Below are positions 38,112-47,524 of a DNA stretch of 64,000 nt, piece after piece. The notes under the pieces are model-generated. The model saw nothing but the letters and a program-made list of their open reading frames with translations, ran no database searches and had not been told where the DNA came from. The position numbers and the translations under genes were made by a program. The number at the start of each line of letters is the position of its first letter. Position 1 is the first letter of the stretch. This DNA is from Microbulbifer sp. HZ11 (GTDB lineage Bacteria > Pseudomonadota > Gammaproteobacteria > Pseudomonadales > Cellvibrionaceae): contig NZ_JELR01000002.1 of the NCBI RefSeq assembly GCF_000708675.1, forward strand, positions 496,001-560,000. Direction: 5' to 3'.

Positions 38112-39287
38112 GTGAAACACCGATTAAAACAGGCCATTGAATCCGTGGCTTCTGCATCGCAGCCTGTCTGCGCATATATTTACGATTTGGCAGACCTCCA
38201 GCGGCATATCGCAGCCATGCGTTCAGTAATGCCGGAAAATACGCAGCTGTACTACGCCGCAAAAGCCAACCCAGACCGCAGGATCCTCGCAGCACTTGCC
38301 CCCTGGGTGGAAGGCTTTGAAGCGGCGTCCGGAGGCGAGCTCGATTGGCTTTATGAAACCCACCCGGAGATGTCACTGATTTTCGGCGGGCCGGGGAAAC
38401 TGGAAAGCGAACTTGCCAGTGCTCTGGACAAGCAAGTCGAATACTTTCATGTTGAAAGCCTCACCGAGTTGCACAGGCTCGCTCAGCTCAGCACGCAAAG
38501 AGACCAGCAGGTTCCCATTCTGTTACGAATGAACATTCCACTGGAAGGGATCGCCCTCACCAAGCTCGCCATGGGCGGCAAGCCCAGTCCTTTCGGACTC
38601 GATCCGCAGGATCTGGACAACGCGCTCACCCTGATCCGCGACAATCCGGGGCTGTCACTGCAGGGGTTTCACTTCCACATGATGTCACATCAATTGTGTG
38701 CAGATACCCATCTCCAGTTGATTGAGCTTTACTTCTCCACGTTCCGACGGTGGTGTGAAGGATATGGCTTGCACTTGCCAATACTGAATGTCGGCGGCGG
38801 CATGGGAATAGACTATGGCGAACAGGCAAATCATTTCGACTGGGAGAGATTCTGCCGGGGGCTGGCAGTATTGATGGAACAGGCAAACCTGGGGGATACC
38901 AAGGTACGCTTTGAGTGCGGCCGCTTCATTTCCGCGGCCTGTGGTTACTACGTGATGGAAGTATTAGATATCAAGCACAATCACGGGGAGTACTTCGCAA
39001 TCGGGCACGGCGGCACCCACCATTTTCGTACACCGGCGGCGCAATCCCATGACCATCCATTTTTTGTGCTGGAAGGCCGCAAACGGGGTAAGGCCATTAG
39101 TCACGAGTCCGTTACACTCGTCGGGCAGCTTTGTACACCAAAGGATGTGCTGGCGGCACGGCAACCGGTTAACGAACTGGCTATCGGGGACTATCTGGTA
39201 TTTCCTCTGGCCGGTGCATACGCGTGGAATATTTCACATCAGAATTTCCTGATGCACGCGCCGCCACAGGTATGCTATCTGGACTAG
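38112..39287 (+). CDS. pvsE: PLP-dependent decarboxylase (PvsE-like)
   Basis: A 391-residue fold-III decarboxylase related to diaminopimelate and carboxynorspermidine decarboxylases. The PLP Lys is in YYAAKANPDRRIL. Other motifs are HFHMMSHQL, VGGGMGIDYG and FECGRFISAACG. In vibrioferrin synthesis PvsE is thought to release the ethanolamine unit by decarboxylating a serine-derived intermediate. It starts with GTG 38112; an overlapping ATG at 38110 is out of frame and immediately stopped. It is last in the operon and followed by a terminator. Confidence 0.85.
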   Translation: MKHRLKQAIESVASASQPVCAYIYDLADLQRHIAAMRSVMPENTQLYYAAKANPDRRILAALAPWVEGFEAASGGELDWLYETHPEMSLIFGGPGKLESELASALDKQVEYFHVESLTELHRLAQLSTQRDQQVPILLRMNIPLEGIALTKLAMGGKPSPFGLDPQDLDNALTLIRDNPGLSLQGFHFHMMSHQLCADTHLQLIELYFSTFRRWCEGYGLHLPILNVGGGMGIDYGEQANHFDWERFCRGLAVLMEQANLGDTKVRFECGRFISAACGYYVMEVLDIKHNHGEYFAIGHGGTHHFRTPAAQSHDHPFFVLEGRKRGKAISHESVTLVGQLCTPKDVLAARQPVNELAIGDYLVFPLAGAYAWNISHQNFLMHAPPQVCYLD

Positions 39288-39320
39288 CGGAATAAGTGTT
39301 GCAGCCGACCCTTGCCCCAT

Positions 39321-39350
39321 AAAAAAACCCGGCTAATTTGCCGGGTTTTT
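39321..39350. terminator. Bidirectional terminator between pvsE and dnaJ
   Basis: An inverted repeat (aaacccggc / gccgggttt) with a 6-base loop and flanking A7/T5 runs lies between convergent genes. Confidence 0.9.
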
Positions 39351-39364
39351 ACTGCGCTGCTGAG

Positions 39365-40489
39365 TTACAGCTTCATGTCACCAAAGAAGTTCTTCACCCC
39401 TTCAAACCAGCCGGTCTGACGTGGGGAGTTCTTCTTTTCGCTGAGCGTGCCCGCGAACTCTTCCAGCAATTCTTTCTGCTTGGCGGTGAGATTTACCGGT
39501 GTTTCCACCACCACACGACATAACAGATCACCCGGTGCGCCGCCGCGCACCGGGGTGACACCCTTGCCGCGCAGGCGGAACAGTTTGCCGGTCTGGCTCT
39601 CTGCCGGAATCTTCAGTTTGACCTTGCCATCCAGGGTCGGCACTTCCATCTCGCCACCGAGGGCAGCGGTGGCAAAGCTGATGGGTACTTCGCAATACAG
39701 GTTTTTGCCATCGCGCTGGAACAGCTCGTGCTCGCGCACCATGACCTGCACATACAGGTCACCGGCCGGGCCGCCATCGGGACCGGCTTCACCTTCGCCG
39801 GCAAGGCGGATGCGATCACCGGTATCCACACCCGGCGGCACCTTGACCGACAGGGTTTTGGTTTCTTCCACGCGACCGCGACCGTGACAGCTGCCACAGG
39901 GATCGGTGATTACGGTACCGCGTCCGCGACAGTTGGGGCAGGTCTGCTGGACAGAGAAAAAGCCCTGCTGCATACGCACCTGACCGGCACCACCACAGGT
40001 GCCGCAGGTCTGGGGTTTGGAACCGGCCTTGGCACCGGAGCCATGACAGGTGCCACAGTTGGCCAGGGTCGGCACCTTGATCTTGACGGTGGTGCCGCGC
40101 ACCGCGTCTTCCAGATCCAGGTCCAGGTCGTAGCGCAGGTCGGAACCGCGCGCCGGTCCGCGGCGGCCGCCACCGGCACCACCACCAAAGATATCGCCAA
40201 ACACGTCGCCGAAGATATCGGAGAAGCCACCGAAGCCGCCGGCACCGGCGCCGCCCGCCTGGCCGTCAACGCCGGCATGGCCGAACTGATCGTAGGCCGC
40301 TTTCTTTTGCGGATCGGAAAGCACTTCGTAGGCCTCGTTGGCCTCTTTGAATTTGTTTTCCGCCTCTTTGTCGTCGGGGTTGCGGTCCGGGTGATATTTC
40401 ATCGCCACCCGGCGGTAAGCTTTTTTCAGCTCCTTTTCGTCCGCGCCTTTGCTGACGCCAAGGACTTCGTAGTAATCGCGTTTGGACAT
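39365..40489 (-). CDS. dnaJ: Hsp40 co-chaperone DnaJ
   Basis: A 374-residue DnaJ. It has the J domain with the HPD motif ([15 protein letters not shown]), a Gly/Phe-rich linker, four zinc-binding CxxCxGxG-type repeats ([32 protein letters not shown]) and the C-terminal substrate-binding domains. It delivers unfolded proteins to DnaK and stimulates its ATPase. It is the last gene of the grpE-dnaK-dnaJ block. E. coli DnaJ has 376 residues. Confidence 0.98.
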   Translation of the reverse strand: MSKRDYYEVLGVSKGADEKELKKAYRRVAMKYHPDRNPDDKEAENKFKEANEAYEVLSDPQKKAAYDQFGHAGVDGQAGGAGAGGFGGFSDIFGDVFGDIFGGGAGGGRRGPARGSDLRYDLDLDLEDAVRGTTVKIKVPTLANCGTCHGSGAKAGSKPQTCGTCGGAGQVRMQQGFFSVQQTCPNCRGRGTVITDPCGSCHGRGRVEETKTLSVKVPPGVDTGDRIRLAGEGEAGPDGGPAGDLYVQVMVREHELFQRDGKNLYCEVPISFATAALGGEMEVPTLDGKVKLKIPAESQTGKLFRLRGKGVTPVRGGAPGDLLCRVVVETPVNLTAKQKELLEEFAGTLSEKKNSPRQTGWFEGVKNFFGDMKL

Positions 40490-40518
40490 AGCTCTGTGTG
40501 TTCTTCTTAAAACTGCAG

Positions 40519-40552
40519 AAGGCGCGAAAGCTCAAGCTAGCCCCCGCGCCTT
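40519..40552. other. Hairpin between dnaK and dnaJ
   Basis: An 8-bp stem (aaggcgcg / cgcgcctt) encloses a further small palindrome. Its T-run lies on the plus strand, so it is not a good terminator for dnaK. It may slow or stabilise the dnaK-dnaJ message. Confidence 0.5.
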
Positions 40553-40614
40553 TTTTACAACCCGCCCGGAGCCAGCTCCGCGCGGGTTAGGACAAGTCGT
40601 TGACTCGTGAAGAG

Positions 40615-42549
40615 TTACTTGTCTTCTTTCTTGTCGTCTTTGACTTCTTCGAACTCAGCGTCCACTGCATCATCACCGCCAGAAGACTGAGCCTGCTCGG
40701 CCTGTTCTGCGGCGGCTTCGCCGGCTTGCGCCTGCTCTGCGTACATCTTCTGGGCAACCGGGCCGGAGGCTTCGGTCAGCTTGGTGGTAGCCGCTTCCAT
40801 GGCCGCCTTGTCGTTGCCTTTCACCGCTTCCTCGGCTTCTGCAAGCGCAGCGTCGATGGCCGCCTTTTCTTCCGCAGTCGCCTTGTCACCGGCTTCTTCC
40901 AGAGTTTTCTTGGTGGCAGAGATCAGGCCGTCGAGAGTGTTGCGGGTGGTCACCAGCTCCTCGAACTGCTTGTCCGCTTCGGCGTTGGCCTCGGCGTCCT
41001 GCACCATTTTTTCGATCTCCTCATCGGACAGGCCGGAAGAGGCCTTGATCACGATGGACTGTTCTTTGCCGGTGGCCTTGTCTTTGGCGTGCACGTGCAG
41101 GATGCCGTTGGCATCGATGTCGAAGGTCACTTCGATCTGCGGCATGCCGCGCGGTGCCGGCGGGATATCGGCCAGGTCGAAACGACCCAGGGACTTGTTC
41201 TGCGCCGCCTGCTTGCGCTCACCCTGCACCACATGAATGGTCACGGCAGTCTGGTTGTCGTCAGCGGTGGAGAACACCTGGGACTTTTTGGTCGGGATGG
41301 TGGTGTTCTTGTCGATCAGCGGAGTCGCCACGCCACCCATGGTTTCGATACCCAGGGTCAGCGGAGTTACGTCCAGCAGCAGTACGTCTTTCACGTCACC
41401 GCCCAGCACCGCGCCCTGAATCGCTGCACCAACGGCAACGGCTTCATCCGGGTTCACGTCTTTGCGCGGCTCTTTGCCGAAGAATTCGGTGACCTTGGAC
41501 TGTACCAGCGGCATGCGGGTCTGACCGCCCACCAGGATCACTTCATCGATGCCAGAGGCAGACAGGTCGGCGTCGGCCAGGGCAGTTTTTACCGGCTCCA
41601 GGGAACGGGTAACCAGGTCTTCTACCAGGCTTTCCAGCTTGGCGCGGGTCAGTTTTACAACCAGGTGCTTGGGACCGGTGGCATCTGCGGTGATGTACGG
41701 CAGGTTCACTTCGGTCTGCTGGCTGGACGACAGCTCGATCTTGGCTTTTTCAGCGGCTTCTTTCAGGCGCTGCATGGCCAGTGGGTCGCCTTTCAGGTCG
41801 ATGCCCTGCTCTTTCTTGAACTGCTCTGCCAGGTAGTCGATCAGGCGCAGGTCGAAGTCTTCACCACCGAGGAAGGTGTCACCATTGGTGGACAGTACTT
41901 CAAACTGCTTCTCGCCATCGACGTCGGCGATTTCAATGATGGAGATATCGAAGGTACCACCACCCAGGTCGTAAACCGCGATGGTGCGGTCACCGCCGGC
42001 TTTGTCCATGCCGTAGGCCAGCGCAGCCGCAGTCGGCTCGTTAATGATGCGCTTCACGTCCAGACCGGCAATGCGGCCGGCGTCTTTGGTAGCCTGGCGC
42101 TGGGAGTCGTTGAAGTAGGCCGGTACGGTGATTACCGCCGCGTCTACTTTCTCACCGAGGAAGTCTTCCGCGGTTTTCTTCATTTTCTTCAGCACTTCGG
42201 CAGAGATCTGCGGCGGTGCTTTCTTGTCGCCCTTCACTTCTACCCAGGCGTCGCCGTTCTCGGCTTCAACGATGGAGTAAGGCACCATTTTGATGTCTTT
42301 CTGCACAACGTCGTCTTTGAACTTGCGACCGATCAGACGCTTGACGGCGTACAGGGTATTATTGGGGTTGGTGACGGACTGGCGCTTGGCGGACTGGCCA
42401 ACCAGCACTTCGTTGTCGTCGGTGAACGCAACGATGGATGGGGTGGTGCGGTCGCCTTCCGCGTTCTCGATAACGCGGGCCTTGTCGCCGTCGAGTACCG
42501 CCACACAGCTGTTGGTGGTACCCAGGTCGATGCCGATGATTTTACCCAT
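40615..42549 (-). CDS. dnaK: Hsp70 chaperone DnaK
   Basis: A 644-residue DnaK. The nucleotide-binding domain starts [17 protein letters not shown] and contains [20 protein letters not shown] and [15 protein letters not shown]. The substrate domain has [13 protein letters not shown], and the C-terminal lid ends in an Ala/Gln-rich acidic tail finishing VKDDKKEDK. It refolds proteins in an ATP cycle with DnaJ and GrpE. It lies 151 bases after grpE, with its own likely heat-shock promoter. Confidence 0.99.
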   Translation of the reverse strand: MGKIIGIDLGTTNSCVAVLDGDKARVIENAEGDRTTPSIVAFTDDNEVLVGQSAKRQSVTNPNNTLYAVKRLIGRKFKDDVVQKDIKMVPYSIVEAENGDAWVEVKGDKKAPPQISAEVLKKMKKTAEDFLGEKVDAAVITVPAYFNDSQRQATKDAGRIAGLDVKRIINEPTAAALAYGMDKAGGDRTIAVYDLGGGTFDISIIEIADVDGEKQFEVLSTNGDTFLGGEDFDLRLIDYLAEQFKKEQGIDLKGDPLAMQRLKEAAEKAKIELSSSQQTEVNLPYITADATGPKHLVVKLTRAKLESLVEDLVTRSLEPVKTALADADLSASGIDEVILVGGQTRMPLVQSKVTEFFGKEPRKDVNPDEAVAVGAAIQGAVLGGDVKDVLLLDVTPLTLGIETMGGVATPLIDKNTTIPTKKSQVFSTADDNQTAVTIHVVQGERKQAAQNKSLGRFDLADIPPAPRGMPQIEVTFDIDANGILHVHAKDKATGKEQSIVIKASSGLSDEEIEKMVQDAEANAEADKQFEELVTTRNTLDGLISATKKTLEEAGDKATAEEKAAIDAALAEAEEAVKGNDKAAMEAATTKLTEASGPVAQKMYAEQAQAGEAAAEQAEQAQSSGGDDAVDAEFEEVKDDKKEDK

Positions 42550-42633
42550 GTTCTAATTCCTCACTTTGCTGCGCGCGCCGCTGCTCTGTTCTGTGTGGCC
42601 GGGTGCTGCGCGGTTTAATTCGGTTGCCTGCTT

Positions 42634-42661
42634 ATATTGGTGCCGCCGTTCACATTTCAAG
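42634..42661 (-). promoter_or_regulatory. Possible sigma-32 promoter for dnaK
   Basis: On the minus strand CTTGAA (-35) is followed, after about 13 bases, by CACCAATAT, a partial match to the sigma-32 -10 (CCCCATnT). It would add dnaK transcription apart from grpE. Confidence 0.5.
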
Positions 42662-42700
42662 GGCGCCGCCGCAGGGTTTCTGGTGAAAAAGCGAAAGGCC

Positions 42701-43315
42701 TTATGGCGCTTTGCTGACAACCACCATGGCCGGACGCACCAGGCGGCCGTTCAGGCGGTAGCCTTTCTGGAAGCAGTCCAGAACAGTGTTTGGCTCCACA
42801 TCCGGGTTGGGCACCTGGGTCATGGCCTGGTGCAGCTCGGGGTCGAAGGGCTCACCCGCCGGGTCGATCACTTCCACGCCGGACTTGGTCAGGGTGTCGA
42901 TAAAAGACTTTTGGGTCAGCTCAATGCCTTCCGCAACCGCCTTTTGCGCCTCATCATCGCTATTGATAGAGGAGAGTGCGCGCTCCAGGTTATCCACAAC
43001 CGGCAGCAGCTCCTTGATCAACTTTTCCACGCCGAACTTGTGGGCCTTTTCCACATCCTGCTGGGCGCGACGGCGGGCGTTCTGTACCTCCGCCTGGGCG
43101 CGCAGCACCATGTCTTTATGGTCCGCCAGCTGTTGTTGCAGGGAGGCGATTTCTTCCTCCAGTGCACTTTCTTCACCGGTGTCACCGGCCAGTTCTTCCG
43201 CCAGCGCTTCTTCTGCGGCTTGCTGCTCTTCAGCGCTCGGGGTTTCCACCTCGGCGGCCTGCTCCACCTGATCGCCAGTCTCGATCTGTTCTTCTTCGCT
43301 GCGCTCTTTGGCCAC
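42701..43315 (-). CDS. grpE: Nucleotide exchange factor GrpE
   Basis: A 204-residue GrpE with an acidic N-terminal tail, a long coiled coil (about residues 60-130: LQQQLADHKDMVLRAQAEVQ, NARRRAQQDVEKA) and the C-terminal beta-wing (PELHQAMTQVPNPDVEPNTV, KGYRLNGRLVRPAMVVVS). It releases ADP from DnaK. I set the start at GTG 43315, with GGAG 7 bases upstream. A GTG at 43390 would sit only about 14 bases after the heat-shock -10 and has no ribosome site. Confidence 0.95.
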   Translation of the reverse strand: MAKERSEEEQIETGDQVEQAAEVETPSAEEQQAAEEALAEELAGDTGEESALEEEIASLQQQLADHKDMVLRAQAEVQNARRRAQQDVEKAHKFGVEKLIKELLPVVDNLERALSSINSDDEAQKAVAEGIELTQKSFIDTLTKSGVEVIDPAGEPFDPELHQAMTQVPNPDVEPNTVLDCFQKGYRLNGRLVRPAMVVVSKAP

Positions 43316-43403
43316 TGCTTTCTCCGTCTGTGTCCGTCGGACTACTGCCAATTGGTCAAAATGGATATACACCGTCAGCGACACCGCCACCGGTGAGGTG
43401 GCT

Positions 43404-43431
43404 ATATGGGGGCATCAGCAGCCACTTCAAG
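43404..43431 (-). promoter_or_regulatory. Sigma-32 heat-shock promoter for grpE
   Basis: On the minus strand CTTGAA and CCCCCATAT are separated by 13 bases, an excellent match to the heat-shock consensus. Transcription would start near 43397 and give a leader of about 80 bases before the chosen grpE start. Confidence 0.85.
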
Positions 43432-43542
43432 TGATCGTCCCATACCGAGTGATGCTGGGAGGATAATGTGGCACTCGCCCCGTGACTAAGTTGATTACCT
43501 CTCAATTAGCCCGCGGGGAGATTGAAACCCCCTCGATAAATA

Positions 43543-43558
43543 CTGTATAAACAACCAC
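43543..43558 (+). promoter_or_regulatory. LexA (SOS) box before recN
   Basis: CTGTATAAACAACCAC, preceded by TA, is close to the E. coli recN SOS box (CTGTATATAAAACCAG). It lies 36 bases before the recN start. The last base of the CTGT-N8-ACAG pattern deviates. Confidence 0.6.
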
Positions 43559-43593
43559 TACTTATCCAATCTACCAACGGCGATCACATTTCC

Positions 43594-45246
43594 ATGTTGC
43601 TGCATCTGTCTATCAGTCAGTTCACCCTCGTCGACCAGCTGGAACTGGAGTTTGGTCCGGGCACCAGCACCCTCACTGGGGAGACCGGCGCGGGCAAGTC
43701 CATCACCCTCGATGCCCTTGGCCTCGCCCTGGGGGACCGCGGCAACGGTGAGCTGGTCCGAGCCGGCGCCAAACGGGCAGACATCCACGCCACTTTCGAT
43801 ATCAGCGCACATGAGGATGCCCGCAGCTGGCTGGAAGAGCAGGAAATGGACGCCGGGCGCGAAGTGATCCTGCGCCGCACCATCAGTGCCGACGGTCGCT
43901 CCCGCGCCTATATCAATGGCCAGCCGGTGACCCTGATGCAGCTGCGCACTCTCGGTGAACAGCTGATCGATATCCACAGCCAGCACGAGCACCAGTCACT
44001 ACTGAAGAAAGACACTCATCGCCGCCTGCTGGACGAATACGCCCACGCCGAGGCGCAGAGCGCCGAAGTGCGCATTCACTACAAAACCTGGCAGGACCAG
44101 TACCGTCGCTACCGCAAGCTGGCCGACAGCGCCGAGGAAACCCAGGCCCGCCGGGACCTGCTGGAATATCAGCTGCAGGAGCTGGAACAACTGGACCTGA
44201 AACCGCACGAGCTGGAAGAGCTGGAGAGCGAGCAGCGCCAGCTGGCCAACGCCGGTGACATTCTGAACGGCAGCTACCAGTTGGCCGCCCTGCTGAACGG
44301 CGGCGAAGGCGATATCGCCGAACAGCTCCACCGCGCCCTGCAACTGGTCAGTGCCATGCCGGAACAGAGCCCGGCACTGGCGGAAGTGGCGCAGATGCTC
44401 GACAGCGCGCGTATCCAGATCGACGAGGCCGGCAGCACCCTGTCGCGGCATATCGATCGCTTTGAAATGGACCCGGAACGACTGGCAGAAGTGGAAGAAC
44501 GTCTGTCCGCGATCTATTCCATCGCCCGTAAACACCGCGTCCAGCCGGATCAGCTGCCGGAACTGCAACAGCAGTGGCAGCAGGAGCTGGAAGAAATCGG
44601 CGCGCCGGACGCCCTCGACAAACTCGCTGGGGAGTGCGAGCGCCTGGAGCAGGATTTCCGCAAGGCCGCCGGCAAGCTCAGCAAACTGCGCACCGCCGCT
44701 GCGAAAAAGCTGGCGGATGCGGTAAACAGCCAGCTGGCGGATCTGGCCATGCCCCACGCGCGGGTAGAACTGGCACTCACCGCACTGGAGAAGCCCAGCG
44801 CTACCGGCCTGGAAGAAGTGGAAATCCTGATCGCCACCAACCCCGGCCAACCGCCGCGGGCGCTGGGCAAGATCGCCTCCGGCGGCGAGCTGTCCCGGGT
44901 CAGCCTGGCGATTCAAGTGGTTACTGCACAGACCTCCCGCACCCCTACCCTGGTGTTCGACGAGGTAGACGTAGGCATCGGTGGTGCCACCGGCGATGTA
45001 GTGGGCAAGTTGTTGCGCCAACTGGGAGAACGGGGCCAGGTGATTTGTGTTACCCACCTGGCACAGGTGGCCGCCCGCGCACACCGGCAGTATCTGGTGG
45101 AGAAACACAGCGATGGAGAAGCCGCGTTCGTCGCCCTGCGGGAACTGAAGAATGGCGAACGCAGCGCGGAAGTGGCACGTATGCTGGGCGGTGAAGCCAC
45201 CGCACAGTCCCTCGCTCACGCCGAAGAGATGCTGGCGCGGGCCTGA
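43594..45246 (+). CDS. recN: DNA repair protein RecN
   Basis: A 550-residue SMC-like ATPase. Walker A is GETGAGKSITLDALGLALG. A long central coiled coil (about residues 155-365) is rich in Glu, Leu and Gln. The C-terminal signature and Walker B read IASGGELSRVSLAIQ and TLVFDEVDVGIGG. RecN tethers broken DNA ends for recombinational repair and is usually SOS-induced; an upstream LexA-like box agrees. Length matches E. coli RecN (553). Confidence 0.97.
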   Translation: MLLHLSISQFTLVDQLELEFGPGTSTLTGETGAGKSITLDALGLALGDRGNGELVRAGAKRADIHATFDISAHEDARSWLEEQEMDAGREVILRRTISADGRSRAYINGQPVTLMQLRTLGEQLIDIHSQHEHQSLLKKDTHRRLLDEYAHAEAQSAEVRIHYKTWQDQYRRYRKLADSAEETQARRDLLEYQLQELEQLDLKPHELEELESEQRQLANAGDILNGSYQLAALLNGGEGDIAEQLHRALQLVSAMPEQSPALAEVAQMLDSARIQIDEAGSTLSRHIDRFEMDPERLAEVEERLSAIYSIARKHRVQPDQLPELQQQWQQELEEIGAPDALDKLAGECERLEQDFRKAAGKLSKLRTAAAKKLADAVNSQLADLAMPHARVELALTALEKPSATGLEEVEILIATNPGQPPRALGKIASGGELSRVSLAIQVVTAQTSRTPTLVFDEVDVGIGGATGDVVGKLLRQLGERGQVICVTHLAQVAARAHRQYLVEKHSDGEAAFVALRELKNGERSAEVARMLGGEATAQSLAHAEEMLARA

Positions 45247-45436
45247 TCCGCACAACAGAACCCGCACCGCATCAGTAGGCCATCAGCCAGCAATCCGTCT
45301 GGCCGGTCACAACTAACCCGGCTGCGGGACCGAAATTGACCGAAAGTGGCGGCAGATTCACTTTATACTGCCCGGCCCGCAACCAAGCCCCACCGGGGAT
45401 ACAACTACACTGACGGGCAAAGAACTCGGTCTCAGC

Positions 45437-46030
45437 ATGCAAACCACCATATTCAACACCCCTATTCTCACCCCCTGTCTGCGGCTACTGGCGCGCCTGC
45501 TGCTCCGGCTGCACGGCTGGAAGGTCGTCGCTGACGAGCGCGCACTGAAACTGAAAAAATACGTGATGCTGGCCGCTCCCCACACTTCCAACTGGGACGG
45601 CTACTTCTTTATCCTTGCGGCGCTGAAGCTGAAGGTAAATCCACAGTGGATGGGCAAAGACAAGCTATTTCCGTTTCCTCTGGGTGGCGTCATGCGCTGG
45701 TTTGGCGGTATTGCGGTGGATCGCAGCAAAGCCAACAATCTGGTGGAGGCCACCATCAACCAGTATAAGGCGCGCGACCAACTGGTGATCGCGGTGCCGC
45801 CGGAGGGCACCCGCGGCAAAGCCGAGCGCTGGAAAACCGGCTTCTACCATATCGCCCGCGGCGCCGCGGTGCCCGTGGTGTGTGGCTTTATCGATTTCGC
45901 ACGCAAGGAGGCTGGACTGGGACCGGTCATGGAGATGGGGGAAAACCTGGCCCGGGAGCTGGCACGCTTTGGCGAGTTCTATGGGACCAAAGTGGGTAAA
46001 TATCCCGGAGACTACACCCCCCCGGTGTAG
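45437..46030 (+). CDS. PlsC-type 1-acyl-glycerophosphate acyltransferase family
   Basis: A 197-residue acyltransferase. Motif I is HTSNWDGYF (the H-x4-D catalytic pair), motif II GGIAVDR and motif III PPEGTRGK, followed by KTGFYHIARGAAVPVV. The family transfers acyl groups to lysophospholipids or related acceptors at the inner membrane. It is shorter than PlsC of E. coli (245) and has a brief hydrophobic N-terminus. It stands alone between recN and the terminator before fur. The acceptor is unknown. Confidence 0.85.
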   Translation: MQTTIFNTPILTPCLRLLARLLLRLHGWKVVADERALKLKKYVMLAAPHTSNWDGYFFILAALKLKVNPQWMGKDKLFPFPLGGVMRWFGGIAVDRSKANNLVEATINQYKARDQLVIAVPPEGTRGKAERWKTGFYHIARGAAVPVVCGFIDFARKEAGLGPVMEMGENLARELARFGEFYGTKVGKYPGDYTPPV

Positions 46031-46065
46031 CGAGCGGGTGCTCGCGGGCATTACAGAACAGGTAT

Positions 46066-46095
46066 TAAAAAGGGAGCGATCTGCTCCCTTTTTTA
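46066..46095. terminator. Bidirectional terminator between acyltransferase gene and fur
   Basis: Inverted repeat aaaaagggagc / gctcccttttt with a short loop and flanking A/T runs between convergent genes. Confidence 0.9.
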
Positions 46096-46122
46096 ATGCC
46101 GCAAAGAATCAACTGAGCCTGA

Positions 46123-46533
46123 TCAGCTCTCTTTCTTCTTCACGTACAGGACCAGGCTGTGGCCGGTCAGCTCGTAGCCGTGCTCTTCAGCGATCTGGTG
46201 CTGCAGCTCTTCGATCTGCTCATTGTGAAACTCGATCACCTTGCCGGAATCGGTGCATACCATATGGTCGTGGTGGTCGCCGCGGTCCAGCTCGAATACC
46301 GAGTGACCGCCATCGAAGTTATGACGCATAACCAGGCCGGCGCTCTCAAACTGGGTCAGAACCCGGTAAACAGTCGCCAGGCCAACATCCTCACCGGCTT
46401 CCAGCAGCATTTTGTACACATCCTCAGCGCTGAGATGCTGTTCGCTGGCGCCCTCAAGCAGCTGCAGAATTTTTACGCGCGGCAGGGTGACCTTGAGGCC
46501 AGCCTTACGCAGTTCCTGATTTTCGTTCGACAT
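46123..46533 (-). CDS. fur: Ferric uptake regulator Fur
   Basis: A 136-residue Fur. The winged helix (LKVTLPRVKILQLLEG, HLSAEDVYKMLLEAGEDV, LATVYRVLTQFESAGLV) is followed by the metal-binding HHDHMVCTDSGKVIEFHNE. The usual CxxC structural zinc pair is reduced to a single Cys (C-T-D-S), as in pseudomonad Fur proteins. With Fe2+ it represses iron-uptake genes and probably acts at the box at 31910. It is divergent from bamE, as is common. Confidence 0.97.
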   Translation of the reverse strand: MSNENQELRKAGLKVTLPRVKILQLLEGASEQHLSAEDVYKMLLEAGEDVGLATVYRVLTQFESAGLVMRHNFDGGHSVFELDRGDHHDHMVCTDSGKVIEFHNEQIEELQHQIAEEHGYELTGHSLVLYVKKKES

Positions 46534-46827
46534 GGGTATTCAGATTCCGGATGTGTTTTCTCTATCGGTGTTTCGCCTGTTGGCAGGCGAATAGTTCGGG
46601 TATTATCCACGCCCAGTGTGGGCAGCGAAACCCCAACTGCCGAAATCGCCAATGTGCCGCGGGCACTCCCGGTGAGGAATCTTCCGCTCCTCGGGGAACT
46701 TATTCCCCCAAATGGCGACTATTCTGTGTTGAGGCTGGGCGCTGGACGCCCGGGCCACCTGCTCCCCACCAGATCCCCGCGATCATGGGGGCACGACGGA
46801 ACCATAAAAATCCAGATGGAGCATTCA

Positions 46828-47172
46828 ATGCCATCAGTTGTACGTATTCTGCTGATCGCCGGGCTGGTTAGCCTAGTTACCGGTTGCAGCCTGTTCAAAT
46901 TCCCCGGGGTGCACCGCATTCAGGTTCAGCAGGGCAATATCATTACCCAGGAAATGGTCGACAAGCTGCAGCCAGGTATGACCCGCCGCCAAGTGCGCTT
47001 TGTGCTGGGCACCCCGCTGGTTGAAGACACCTTCAACCCCAACCGCTGGGATTACATCAACCGTGTGCGCAGCCCCAAAGGGGAAGAAACCCAACAGCGT
47101 TTCACCGTTTACTTCAATGGCGACCAATTGATCGAGACCAGCGGCGACTGGCAGCCGTCTAACTGGCCCTGA
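46828..47172 (+). CDS. bamE: Outer-membrane assembly lipoprotein BamE
   Basis: A 114-residue lipoprotein with lipobox VTGC and the BamE/SmpA fold segments VQQGNIITQEMVDKLQPGMT, RRQVRFVLGTPLVEDTFNP and NRWDYINR. BamE stabilises the BAM complex that inserts outer-membrane barrels. ATG 46828 is preceded by GGAG; longer open sequence upstream is antisense to fur and not coding. The length matches E. coli BamE (113). Confidence 0.95.
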   Translation: MPSVVRILLIAGLVSLVTGCSLFKFPGVHRIQVQQGNIITQEMVDKLQPGMTRRQVRFVLGTPLVEDTFNPNRWDYINRVRSPKGEETQQRFTVYFNGDQLIETSGDWQPSNWP

Positions 47173-47194
47173 TTTTTACGTCGCGAAGGCGCTG

Positions 47195-47524
47195 TCAGCC
47201 GCCTTCCGCCTGACGCTTCGCCTTAGCCGCCCGCTGCTTGCGCGCCTCCTTGGGGTCAGCAATCAGCGGCCGGTATACCTCCACCCGATCCCCCGGCTGC
47301 AGCACATATTCCGACGCCACTGCCAGCCCCTTGGTACCGAGCGCCTGGCCAAATATCCCGAGTTTCGCAGTTGCCGGATCCACTTCCGGGTATTCCCGTG
47401 GTATGCCTGAGAGCTCCAGGGCCTGCAGCGCCGTTGTGCCCGGCTCTACCAGCAGACTCATCAGCCGCTGCTCATGGGGCAGCGCATAAACCACCTCTAC
47501 CGCGATGGTTTTCTGTTTGCTCAT
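47195..47524 (-). CDS. rnfH: RnfH family protein
   Basis: A 109-residue beta-grasp (ubiquitin-like) protein of the RnfH/UPF0125 family. Segments are VEVVYALPHEQRLMSLLVEPG, TALQALELSGI, LGIFGQALGTKGLA and DRVEVYRPLIADPKEARKQRA. It overlaps ratA by 4 bases. The pair ratA-rnfH is conserved beside bamE and smpB. The molecular role is not established. Confidence 0.93.
   Translation of the reverse strand: MSKQKTIAVEVVYALPHEQRLMSLLVEPGTTALQALELSGIPREYPEVDPATAKLGIFGQALGTKGLAVASEYVLQPGDRVEVYRPLIADPKEARKQRAAKAKRQAEGG

Noticed and set aside
40519-40552. Hairpin taken as a dnaK terminator
   Set aside because: Its T-run lies on the plus strand, the wrong side for dnaK, and dnaJ normally shares the transcript.
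40600-42618. Long open frame (672 codons) on the plus strand
   Set aside because: It is the antisense of dnaK, with a Phe/Val/Gly-rich composition and no family motif.
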